This document shows, piece by piece, positions 21,430-32,183 of a DNA stretch of 64,000 nt (positions within the stretch are counted from its first letter, which is position 1; the number at the start of each line of letters is the position of its first letter). The position numbers and the translations under genes are program-made. The notes below the pieces were generated by a model. It was not told the origin of the DNA, made no database searches, and saw only the letters and a list, made by a program, of their open reading frames with translations. The DNA comes from Melieria omissa (taxonomy: Eukaryota > Arthropoda > Insecta > Diptera > Ulidiidae): positions 27,217,123-27,281,122 of the forward strand of contig OZ020270.1 of NCBI GenBank assembly GCA_963971225.1. Direction: 5' to 3'.

Positions 21430-22046
21430 CTAGCTGGGCCCCGCGGTTTCGCACGCAAGCTCTCTTCTTTCGCCCGATACAAATTTTGAACGCATTGTTC
21501 ACCCCGTCAGATTTTGATTAAAAAAAAACATATGTCTATTATCTTTGATGTCAAGTGGTTCTAAAAACTGTGAAATCAAAAGGCCCTTTAAATCATGAGT
21601 TCTCAAATTTCCTCTAAACAAATTCTTAACCCTTAGTTTACCACGTAGATTTAGATTTTCAAAAACATGAAAAGCACATTTTAATTATTTCCCGATTGAA
21701 GTGCTTTTTGTCTAAGCTTGAAGTCAAAAGGACCAATAAATCGTGTTTTTTTATACAAACTATTAACCCATTGTTGGCCCCGTTAGATTTTCATTTTCAA
21801 AAAAGTGAAAAACACATGTAACATTATTTCTCACTTAGATTACTTTCACAAAGTTTGAAGTCAGTGGGCCCAAGTATTCATGTTTTTTGCAGTTTCGCCA
21901 TACAAACTTTTAACCGGTCGCTGACCCCGGCCGATTTTAATATTTGGAACAAGTGAAAAACACGTATCGAGTTATTTTACATTTTAAGTACATTCACCAA
22001 GTTTAAAGTCAAAAGGCTCAAAAAAATATTGTTTCTCCATACATTC
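21430..22046 (-). mobile_element. Truncated Helitron (3' end), minus strand
   Basis: Read on the minus strand this ends with GCGTGCGAAACCGCGGGGCC and CTAG followed by T, as does the Helitron at 27892-30186, and carries the same tandem repeats of about 140 bp (TTGACTTCAAACTTxGTGAAAG type). It is cut by the 5' LTR of G2 at 22047. Its 5' part is not found on the far side of G2. Confidence 0.8.
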
Positions 22047-22350
22047 TGTAACGATAAGACAGTCTGTCGCTGTGCAAAGCAACCCTGTCGCTACGCGCCG
22101 TGCTATAATTCAATCTGGCAACGACGGCCGCGATAATAAGGGAAACTTTAATTACACGGAGTAATTAAGCAAATAATTAAGTGTAACGACAGTAAAGTGT
22201 GAAATTGGTGAAATAAAGTGATTGTTGGTTTTCATTGACTGCGTTTAAGAAACTAAGTGTGTTTTGTTAATTTCAAATTGCACAATCCAGTGATACGTAC
22301 TTGCCCACTAGAACTAGCATTCGTAACATTTGGTGTCAGAAGTGGGATTG
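22047..22350 (+). repeat. 5' LTR (22047-22328) and primer site of G2
   Basis: Only 282 bp: relative to the 3' LTR, the U3 repeats and the TATAAAA region have been deleted between GGAAACTTT and AATTACACGGAG. It ends TTCGTAACA and is followed by the primer site TTTGGTGTCAGAAGTGGG. Without the promoter region this LTR should not start transcription. Confidence 0.85.
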
Positions 22351-22422
22351 TGGAAAATTGAAAAATAAACAAAAAATAAAAATAAAAAAAAAATAAAAAA
22401 CTAAATAAATAAAAGCACGGAT

Positions 22423-23594
22423 ATGGTTAAACTCGAGCTGCTGAAGGTGCACCAGCTGAAGAAGGAGCTGGCTGCCTGGAATTTGCCGACTGCTGGCGGG
22501 AAAGTGGAGTTGCAGCTGCGCTTGCGAGAGGCGTGTGAGGCACGAGGCATCGATTGGGCTGCGCACGAGTTCGGAGCGCAGGAGCTAGAGGCGTCGGCCA
22601 TGGTGGAGGAATCGCCTGCGGGTGCGGCGTCGATGCAATGTACGGCTTCAGCGGCTGCGCCACCACAAGCAATGGACATGAGCCAGCTTATGGTTGCAAT
22701 GAAAGGCATGTTCGAGACTTCCAATCGTGAAATGTCGGCGCAGATGGCAGCAAAACTTGAAAATGTAAATCGGGAGTTGTCCAGCACGCTTCAGGAAAAT
22801 TCTGCGCGCTTGGAGTAGAAAGTGGAGGAAGTGTTGCCACCCGAGCAGAAGTGCCTACTTATGATGGGACTACGCCGTTCGATACATTCAAGCTGCAATT
22901 CGACCTGGCTGCTCTGGAAAATCAGTGGACCGATGTAATTAAAGGTCGGAGATTGGCGCTGGCTCTTAAAGGTGCTGCGGCTGAGGTAATAAAATCCGTT
23001 CCAGAATGTTTACGAAGTGAGTACGAGACCGTCATAAGGGCGCTGGCACCCAAATACAGCGACGAGCACAACAGAACGCTGTACTACTGTGAGCTAAAGA
23101 ATCGCAGGCAAAGGGCCAACGAGGCGCTGCAGGCATATGCAGCAGACATTGAGCGGCTCGTACAGCTATGCTACCCGTCCTTCGGCGCTGATGATCTCGG
23201 GAGGATGAAGATTGAGGCGTTTATTGAAGGTCTTCATGATCCGGAGACACGTTGCAGTGCGTTGATGATGGGCAAGCCGACATTTAGGGAGACGGTGACC
23301 AGCGCGATGACATACGAGGCGACATGAATTGGGAGCACTCGGTATGCACCTGCAAGGATACGCCAGATCCAGCCGGACAACGACATTGCGATGCAGGCAA
23401 TAAGCTCTAAGCCACCGGGCAGGCCGCGGGTTGTCTCCTCTAAAGTTGTTTGCTGGGTATGTGGCAAGCAGGGCCAGGAGACTGCCGCCCACGGCAGAGG
23501 CGTTCCCGTTCTCGATCGCTATCGCCTGAAGCGAGGAAAACTGACAACCGAGGCTCAGCCAACAAGCGCAGGGCTGAGGACGAGGGGCCTTTAA
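22423..23594 (+). pseudogene. Gag of G2, broken
   Basis: The first 131 codons encode the SAP-like N-terminus and coiled coil, ending at a TAG at 22816. A second frame (22851-23327) gives the capsid-like region (PTYDGTTPFDTFKLQFDLAA, YYCELKNRRQRANEALQAYA). It ends in TGA where G1 has TGG (Trp), near 23325. The CCHC knuckle near 23450 has lost bases in the middle (CWVCGKQGQ, compare G1), destroying the finger and frame. At least four lesions are visible, so this Gag is not made. Confidence 0.85.
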
Positions 23595-23688
23595 ACTAAA
23601 ACGGGTCAGCCCAAAGGGGCGTGAGCTGATCCCCACAATCTGCTGCCCCACCGTCCTTGTCTCACAGCTGAAACGGCAACCCAGCAGC

Positions 23689-24206
23689 TTGACGATTGAA
23701 GGAAGGATAGATGGAAAGTGGTTCGTGTTGACACTGGATACTGGAACGTCATATTCGATCATAAAAAGGAAGGTGCTGGAGAAGTGGGAACCGCTGCATG
23801 GCATACAGCTACGGACTGCGACTGGCGAGCGTGCGCCGGTAAGAGGAAAAGTTACAAAAACGATTGCTATCAATACCAGCAGCCTGGAGCATGAGTTCAT
23901 CGTCGCGGATATAATGGACGACGTGATTATCGGCGTGGATTTCATGATTAGGCACGGTTTTACGCTGGACCTGAAGGAAAATGTGCGGAGATATGCCAAC
24001 GTTCAATTCGCGCTGCACACTGGCTATGAGCGAAGCGTGGCGGTAAGGAAGGTTGTATCGTGTCAACACCGGAGGATACCAGCGAATTCTGAGGCGAGTG
24101 TGTGGGCAAAGGTGGACGAGGACGATGGGAAGAGTCGGCTGTGGGTTGTAGAAGCACCGAAACAAGGACACGACAACATCATCATCGGACGTACATTAAT
24201 GGAACC
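23689..24206 (+). pseudogene. Protease of G2, cut by the hAT element
   Basis: The frame has the retropepsin motif LTLDTGTSYSIIKRK with catalytic DTG and the IIGVDFMIRHG fold motif, then a Trp-rich linker (DDGKSRLWVVEAPKQG). It stays open until the hAT terminus at 24207 and then continues into unrelated sequence. The rest of pol resumes at 42210 after the hAT. Confidence 0.85.
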
Positions 24207-25298
24207 CAGTGGCGTCCCCAGGATTTCAGGAAGGGGGGGGATATGCAAAAAATCCAACGCCATTTTTATACTTTCATCTTTGCGTATTATTTTTAATATA
24301 TGTATGTTGAATAAAATTGTGCATACATACATATATGGGCATCTCCCAGTGGCACGGACACGACATTCGCACGCTTTCAATTACACCAAAAACAAGAAAG
24401 AAACACAAAAAGTCGATATGTTTTTTTAGTGTTCTAACGCGCTGAAATGGTGCTACATTTTAGAAATATATTTGAAAGATTTAGTACAAATTAGTACAAA
24501 ATAAAAAGCAATTATGCAATGAAACGGACTCGACAAAAAAAAGAAGTTTTTTTGAAGCTCTTATAGAAATATACAAAATTTAGCGATTTTTGGGAACTTT
24601 TTTTTTATATATATACATGCAAATGAAGGCCAAAGGATAACTTTTCTTCGTAGACTTCTGAAATATGTGAATTTTGTGTTACCTTTTTTTAATTAGCTAT
24701 ATCATGAATACGGACGCGACATCACGGACGCGACAAATTTTTCCAAGGGTATTCCCCTTATTAAATACAGTAATGGTTTTCATTATAACACTTCAACTTT
24801 TAATAAAAATAACACATAACAAGTTAAATTCAAGTTACAGCAATCAAAATAAGGAAAAATTAAAGTTAAAAGTTCTTAGTGTGGTTTATTTAATTTTCCT
24901 GAGGAACTCTATTGGAATTAGATCTTGTTTAATATCGCGCACACAGCTCTTTCATTCATCAAATCGCAGCACACTGGTTTTAGAAATAACTTAATAAATT
25001 AATTAAATTAAATTAATTAACTAGCTGAACATATTTGTACAGTATTTTTCATCAACCCTTTCCGGAAATTTGTATGATATATCGTACAATTTTTTTTAAA
25101 GATTTTTTTTTGACAGCGAACGTTTTTTTATGAAACGGCTAGGCTACTTTTTAGTAGCAAAAAGACAAACAATTTCAACGTTTGAATCTCAGTTGATTTA
25201 TAAAACTTAATAAATTTAACAATTTTTGCTTCTAAATATTTTTCCCGAGCCATTAAAAAATTGTACGATATATCGTACAAATCACACAAGGGTTGCAA
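24207..25298. other. Left arm of hAT element c (no gene)
   Basis: AT-rich and without coding signal. It holds four GGACxCGACA-like repeats and two copies of a palindrome of the form TTGTACGATATATCGTACAA (near 25070, imperfect, and 25261). Confidence 0.65.
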
Positions 25299-25395
25299 AG
25301 CTTTATTTATTTATTTAAGCCAAATGATACAAAATCTACAGGCTAGAAACTATAAATGAATTAACACTTAAAATTAAAAAAACAAGGCAATTTAG

Positions 25396-27557
25396 TTAAG
25401 AATAAAACTTAGAAACAAGTTCTTTAAACTTTTCTTTTAAAATACAAAAATCAATATCACTGAAAGACGCTAATTTATTAAATTCAAGGAGCGACCTAAC
25501 AAGAGGTTGATTTAAAGCATAGTTTGTTCTATAGTTTTTTATAAAAAAAATCTTATTTAAGCGAGTAGTTCTGATTGGAACAAAAAAGCTAATCAGGCTT
25601 AACAAATTAGGGCAATCGATGTTACCACAAATGATATTATAGACAAACATTAGAGAATTAATGATGCGCCTATTTTCTAAAGATTTCAGATCAACAAGCA
25701 AACAACGTGATTTATATGGAGGAATAGGTTCTTGAAAGTTAAGTGAAAATAACGCAAACTTTAGAAACTTTTTCTGAACACTTTCGAGGCGATTTGTGTG
25801 AACTGCATAAAACGGATTCCAGATAAAAGCCGCGTATTCGAGCCTAGACCTTACAAAGGCAGAGAATAGAAGCTTATACGTATAAGCTGAACTGAACTGA
25901 ACTGAAATTTGAGCTGTTACGACGTACAAATGCTAACATAGCATAAGCTTTAGGAATTATGTAATTTAAATGGTTAGTAAATGTTAACTTGGAATCGAGT
26001 AAAACGCCCAAATCCAGCATCTCATTAACAACATTTAAACGAGTATTTGCAATTTGAAATGAAGAATCGATATTACTGTTATTTAACTTAGAAAAAGTTA
26101 CATGAAAGCATTTCTTAACATTTAAAGCTAAGCGATTCATAATGCACCAAGTATTTAAGTTATTCAAGTCACTTTGAATCTCAAAAATATCATTCACACA
26201 ACGAATTTTGAGGAATATTTTGAGATCATCTGCAAATAACAGATAATTCGTGTTACTAAAACAAGAATCAATATCGTTAATGAAAAGAAGGAAAAATAAC
26301 GGCCCCAGGACACTTCCTTGAGGTACACCTGAGGTAGCAGCAGAAGATCTCGACTTTGTACCATCCACAACAATGTGACATAGTCTTCCACATAGAAACG
26401 AACTTATCCATTTCAAAAAGACAGAATGAAAGCCAAGCCTTTCAAGCTTCATTATAAGTATTTTATGCGATACTTTATCGAAAGCTTTGAAATCGGTGTA
26501 GATAGTGTCAACCTGCAATTTCTCCTCAAACGCTGAAAAGCAGTACTGGGTGAAGACAGCCAAGTTAGTTACCGTCGATCGACCAGGTACAAAACCGTGT
26601 TGGTTAGGGGATATAATTCTAGTGAGAGTGAAGGCTAAGCATTCCTTCACAATGACCTCAAGTAATTTGGACACAGTTGTAAGTTTAGAGATTGGGCGAT
26701 AGTTCGAGATGTCATTTTTACTGCCACTCTTAAACACCGGAGTGATATGTGCAACTTTCCACTTATCAATAAACACACCAGTTGATAAAGACTGGTTGAA
26801 AATGTGGCACAAGCTTACAAATTGTTGAAGCACAATTTTTAAACAAGAGCGAAGAGAAGCCGTCGCAATCAGCCTTGACGGACAGCTTCAAATTCCTAAT
26901 ACCCGTCATTACCTCACATTCAGTGATACTCAGTCAGCCAAAGTCAATAGATGAAAAAATATTATCAAAGGTAGTGCTATCAGGTACATCAGAGTTTGTT
27001 TCAAAATTAGACATAAAAAAATTTGCGAAAAGATTTGAGGTACTAAGAGCAGAATTAGAAGACACACCATTGTAGGTCATCAATGAAGGAATATCGGAAT
27101 GAGACTTTTTGGACTGAACAAAATGCCAGAAGGCTTTTGGGTTATTTTTTATGTTAGCTTCAAAAGTTAAGATATAGTTATTGTACAAAAATTTTTCAAG
27201 AATAGTGAATTCCTTCATATAAAGCAAGTATTTGTTTCTGTCAATTAAATCATTTGTGGTCTTATAGACGTTAAGACATTTATTTCTTAAATTCTTCAAT
27301 TTCTTCAGTTCCTTGGTATACCATGGTAGCTTATAGACTCTAGGCTTAACCAATGGAACATGTGTGCTACATGCATGATTAATTACTTCACAAAATATAT
27401 CAAAGCAGCCATGAGTATCAATATCGGAAAACTTATTGATCCAATCAGTACTATCAATAATATCATTTAGTTCAAGTATCAAAATTGCTTAATTTAAAAT
27501 TAAAATTAAGTTTATCTGAGATTTTAGGCAATTTTAAGAACTCATAAAACTCAACTC
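25396..27557 (-). pseudogene. CR1 ORF2: linker, reverse transcriptase and C-terminal domain
   Basis: 27482-26934 gives the linker (KLPWYTKELKKLKNLRNK, NPKAFWHFVQSKK). The frame 26833-25874 gives RT: HITPVFKSGSKNDISNYRPI, HGFVPGRSTVTNL, YTDFKAFDKVSH (one residue shorter than the usual pattern), SGVPQGSVLGP and the catalytic LLFADDLKIF. 25929-25396 is the C-terminal region (LEYAAFIWNPFY). Frame changes occur near 26830 and 25900. RT would copy element RNA at the nicked target; the shifts make this copy inactive. Confidence 0.85.
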
Positions 27558-28020
27558 TAAGGGCCGTTTTCTCATCTTCCCGTTAACTTTAAAGTTCACT
27601 TTAACGGGCCGATAAACGCATTTTCGTTTTCTCATCTGCCCGTTAAGCTATCCTCCCGATAAAATTTACCGGGAGGATTGAGTGGCTGTTAAACTTTAAA
27701 GTGAACTTTAAGTGGAAATGGTGCCAAGTACATGCATATGTTTGTTTACAAACAAAAAACAGCTGATAATGAAATTACAATTTTAAATGAAATTTGAATT
27801 TGAGATCTTTCGGTATGGAAAATAGGCGTGTTTCTTAAATTCATGCACTGGAAGACGCTTTTGAAAGTACAAAGTCACAAAATGCGGCAAATCTATATAT
27901 ATAAAAATGAAACGTGGTTCGTTCGGCCGCTTAAAACTCGAAAACGACTGGACCAACTTGAATACTTCCTTCGGCGGGTTTGTTCAAAATGTTTACGTGA
28001 AGGTTTATAAAAAAAGAAAT

Positions 28021-29100
28021 GTCGGGAAAAGGGGCGTGGCACCACAAGAATACATTTTTAGACAATAACTTTGGAACTATAAGTCATACATCAATTAAAT
28101 TTGGTACAAACTTTCTATTTAATCATGTCCTTCGACCGAGGGCATGGGGTGGGTATTGGACAAGGGGGTGTGGCACCGCCCATACAACTCAAATCTTTTA
28201 AGTGGAATAGCTTCGGAATTGTAAGTCGCACAGCATTGAAATTTGGTGCACCGTCGTTTTATAGATTTATCATTCTACTGTTAAAATTTTATGGGCGTTG
28301 AACAAGGGGCGTGGCACATTTTTAATGCAGCAGAACTGTAAGTCGTACATCAATGAAACTTGGTATGAACCTATCAGTTAATCATATCTTTCGGCAGAGG
28401 GAATAAGGTGGGTATTGAACAAAGGGGTGTGGCACCGCCCATACAATTCAATTCTTTTGAGTGGAATAGCTGCGGCATTGTAAGTCGCACAGCATTGCAA
28501 GTTAGTGAAGCGTCGCCTCATAGATGTGTTATTCTACTGTTAAAATTTTATGAGCGTTGGACAACGGGCGTGGCACATTTGTTTGACCCAAACTATCCGC
28601 ATAATTTTGGAACTGTTAGTCGCACATGAATGAAACTTAGTACGAATTTACCATTTAGTCATATCTTTCGGCAGAGGGAATGAAGCGGGTATTTAACACG
28701 AGGGCGTGGCTCCGTCCATACAACTCTAATCTTTTATATGGAATAGCTTCGGAATTGTAAGCTGCACAGCATTGAAATAGAATATGCCATCGTCTCATAG
28801 AAGTGTCATTCTACCGATAATATTTTATGGGCGTTGAACAAAGGGCGTGGCAAATTTTTTATGCAGCATAACTGTAAGTCGTACATCAATGAAACTTGGT
28901 ATGAACCTACCACTTAATCATATCTTTCAATAGAGGGAATGGGGTGTTGGTCAAGGGGCGTGGCACATTTTTTATGCTCACACAGTTATGCAGTACACAC
29001 ACACATCAGTGAAACTTGGTACGAACTTTCCACTTAGTAGCACAATTCGACTAGAAGAAAGTTGTGAGCATTGGTCAAGAGGGTGTGGTACCGCCTCCAT
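28021..29100 (+). repeat. Type B GGGCGTGGCAC repeats in the Helitron
   Basis: GGGCGTGGCAC or close variants occur near 28030, 28165, 28305, 28424, 28567, 28704, 28849, 28958 and 29080, alternating between a form followed by CGCCCATACAA and one followed by ATTTTTTA. This makes a dimeric tandem repeat of about 270-280 bp, the same as in the block at 13.1-16.1 kb. Confidence 0.75.
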
Positions 29101-29420
29101 TCTTATATACATAGATTGTTTGCCCTAATTGACTGACTGATTGATTGATTGATTGAGTCATCATCGCTCAGCCCAAACCACTGAAGCTACGAACATGAAA
29201 TTTGAACTGTAGATACATCTTGAACAATGAACCTCCGCTAAGACGGGATTTTTTGAAATTCGGGGTGTAAAGGGGCAAAACATCTGTTAAGGTGTTGTAT
29301 GAAGAAAAGTGATTTAAGAGACATATTGATTTCGAACTTCCTGAAAATACTCTAAACAAAAAATAATTCGATACGTATTTTATAATTTTTCAAAAATGAA
29401 AATTTAACTGGACCAATAAT

Positions 29421-30000
29421 GGGTTAAGATTTGTTTAAGGGTAGACTCGAAAAAAACATGAACCGATAGGCCTATTGACTTCAAAAATTATAAAAATACT
29501 TGAAATAAAAAAATTATACACGCGTTTCTCATTATTTTCAAAATCGAAATCTAACTGGATCAACGACGGATTAAAAGTATGTATGAAGAAACAATTTTTT
29601 TGGCCTTCTAACTTTAAAATTTGGTGAAAGTACTTCAACTGTAAAATAACTCGATACGTGTTTTTCATTTTTTCCAAATATTAAAATCGGACGGGGTCAA
29701 CGACCGGTTAAAAGTTTGTATGGCGAAACTGTAAAAAAAAATAAATTAACGGGCCCACTGACTTCAAACTTTGTGAAAGTACTCTGAGTGAGAAATAATT
29801 TGACACGTGTTTTTCACTTTTTTGAAAATCAACATGTAACGAGGTCAACAATGGGTTACCAGTTTGCATGGAAACACGATTTATTGGTCCTTTTGACTTC
29901 AAACTTGGACAAAAAGCATTTAAATCTGGAAATAATTACAATGTTTTTATATATTTTTGAAAATCGAAATCTACCGTGGTAAACTAAGGGTTAAGATTTT
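29421..30000 (+). repeat. Tandem repeats of about 140 bp in the Helitron
   Basis: A GGTTAAAAGTTTGTATG-type motif recurs at about 29421, 29568, 29704, 29851 and 29989 (steps 136-147). Each unit also has TTGACTTCAAACTTT and an ACACGTGTTTTTCA-type element. The same array is present in the truncated Helitron at 21430-22046. Confidence 0.75.
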
Positions 30001-30638
30001 GTTTAGAGTAAACGTGAAAACTCATGATTTAAAGGGCCCTTTGACTTCACAATTTTTAGAACCACTTGGCATCAAAGATAATAGACATATGTTTTTATTT
30101 AAATCAAAATGGGTTCAACCATGCGTTCAAAATATGTATCGGGTGAAAAAAGAGAGCTTGCGTGCGAAGCCGCGGGGCCCAGCTAGTATAACATATAACA
30201 GCCAATTGGACTATTTCACTGCTTTGCACTGCTGACATGTCCAATCGCTGCTGGGCCGCCACCTGTGCGATACGTCTCGCTCTTCTGCGCTGCAAGTTCC
30301 AGCTTGGACTTGCGCTTCAAGCTGTCAAACTTGTCCCTCAACGATTTCCAACGTTGGGACACGCCCCATTTGCCAGTAAAAGCATCAACAAGATTTTGCC
30401 AGGCAAAATTTTTATTTTTTCCTTCAAAAATAATTATAATTTTTCACAAACAGCTGATTGCGCCGCCAAGTGCTGCCCAATGCTGACCAGTGATCCCAAA
30501 AAATCAGACCTGTTAAATTTATATTTATCAGGAAGATGAGAAAACGAAAATATTTACCGGCCACTTTAAAGTGACCTTTAGCTAAAGTTCACTTTAGCTA
30601 CCGGTCACTTTAACGGGAAGATGAGAAAACGGCCCTAA

Positions 30639-31371
30639 GAATAAGAGGGATGTGGTGCATGACCGATGGAGAAATCGGAAACACACACTCCTCCAACTTG
30701 TATTTAACTGTATCGCTTAAGAAAATCAAATCCAAGATTCGATTTAATTTATTAAAGAAACCATTTAATTGCACGAGGTTGTAGTTGAAAAAGCTATCAT
30801 GCAAATAGATCTCATGTTCAGCACTTATATTCGTGGGAGTAAGATTAAACTCCTCAGCAATATAGGACCAAGAGAGTTTATTGAGATTAAAATCACCTAA
30901 AACACAAAGATGTACATTTGTCTTATCTGTGTCCGGTAAATTGAGTATATTATCAACATGAGCACGATAAAAAGAATCGGAACTATTCGGAGGTATATAC
31001 GAAGCACAAACAACTAATTGTTTGTCAGAACCAAAGATGGATACACATAACTGGTCGAGCAAGGTGTCATTATCGATCAGCTCATGTACTGAGGAGCGCA
31101 GCGTACGTTTCACTGCAATAAGCACACCACCCCCTCTTACGCATCCTGTTTTCACTGCATCTCGGTCCTTACGGTAGACATGGTAAAGGGATTGATCAAA
31201 AAATTCACCATCACCAAAATCCGCATTTAGCCATGTCTCCACGAGAACGACGACATCATAATCCAGTTGAGATGTGGCAAGTAAAAAAGCATTAGCTTTC
31301 GTTCTGAGACCAGAAACATTTTGATAATATATTTTAAGGGATTGCCAATTACTTTTAGCCACATGTATCAT
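30639..31371 (-). pseudogene. CR1 ORF2 start: APE endonuclease, cut by H1
   Basis: The ATG at 31371 follows the ORF1 stop by 11 bases. The frame shows the endonuclease motifs: IYYQNVSGLRTK (catalytic Asn), VVLVETWLN (catalytic Glu), ASYIPPNS and VLGDFNLNKLSW. The end with the catalytic Asp-His (normally SDH) reads PSVMHHIPLIL, where the Asp is not conserved. The frame is open until H1 at 30635 and can be followed on the other side at 27557. The enzyme nicks target DNA to prime reverse transcription. Confidence 0.85.
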
Positions 31372-31382
31372 GCCAGTGTTAG

Positions 31383-31825
31383 CTAAGTCCCTTGTCCCGG
31401 ATTTGCCGGCTTTTGAAAAAATTCGAAAGGACGAATTTTAATATTTGCTGGCCAAAATGTGGGGTCGAAGATTTTGTCATAAAGACTAGATGTAACCCCT
31501 AGCTTAAAGTTTACACTTCTTAAGTTGTCAGTGTTCGCATTCTTCTTTAAAAGACTGTAACACGCGAGTTGATGTTCGTCGATATTGGTATGCTTATGAA
31601 CGTAGGAGATAATTTGGTCGCTTGTAACTGTCGGTTTGAACGATGAGAGATGTACCCATTTCTTCTTTATAACGACGTCAAGTTCTGTGTTATTATTACT
31701 CCCTATTACAGCATTTGCTTTCCTTTTGCTCACAGTTTTCCGAGCCGAAGTTGGAGCCACGGTATTTTTAGGCAACATTGTATCATGCCCAGCTGCAGCA
31801 ACTTCACCCAGAGAAATGTGGCCGT
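31383..31825 (-). pseudogene. CR1 ORF1, C-terminal part
   Basis: An open stretch with a Lys/Arg-rich start and a fold containing KKWVHLSSFKPTVTSDQI and FWPANIKIRPFEFF, seen at the C-terminus of PHD-containing CR1 ORF1 proteins. Its N-terminal half lies beyond the CACTA-like insertion, at 38115-38953. Nucleic-acid chaperone role is from family knowledge. Confidence 0.75.
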
Positions 31826-32183
31826 TAAGTAAATAACATGATGCATGTTACATCCACATGATACAAAAACAACACGCAAAACAAAAACAATTTCAAAAAT
31901 TTACACGACATTTTTAACACGTAGCCACCTGTTCAAATTACATGAATATTGTTTGGTATATTTAAAAAGATTTCCTGTCAAATTAACATGAAAATTGTGT
32001 TGAAAATCAGAACATGAATTTTAGTTGTTTTTACAGGTATTATTGTCATTTGTCACGTGATTTCTTGCTAATTTTGCACGCGTCATTCTTGTCGCGTCAT
32101 TCGTGTCGTATCATTCGGAGGCGTCGGATTTTGTGATCAGTTTTCTCGAATTTTTATAAGTGAATTGAAGTGAAGAGTTATAA

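Larger units (their letters stand above)
27892..30186 (+). mobile_element. Non-autonomous Helitron with exact borders
   Basis: Starts TCTATATATATAAAAATGAA and ends CGAAGCCGCGGGGCCCAGCTAG-type (final four CTAG), inserted between A and T without duplication. The paralogous MITE H2 is uninterrupted at the same place, which fixes the borders. The start and CTAG end with a GC-rich hairpin before it are the insect Helitron hallmarks. It carries type B repeats (GTGGCACCGCCCATAC) at 28030-29100 and the 140-bp array. No Rep/helicase gene. Confidence 0.92.
27561..30635. mobile_element. PIF/Harbinger-type MITE H1, carrying a Helitron
   Basis: Inverted ends GGGCCGTTTTCTCATCTTCC with a 3-bp TAA duplication (27558-27560 and 30636-30638), the TWA pattern of PIF/Harbinger. 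Without the Helitron (2295 bp) it is 780 bp, exactly the length of H2 at 34879-35658, which is the same MITE in the other orientation. It sits in the CR1 endonuclease. Confidence 0.9.
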
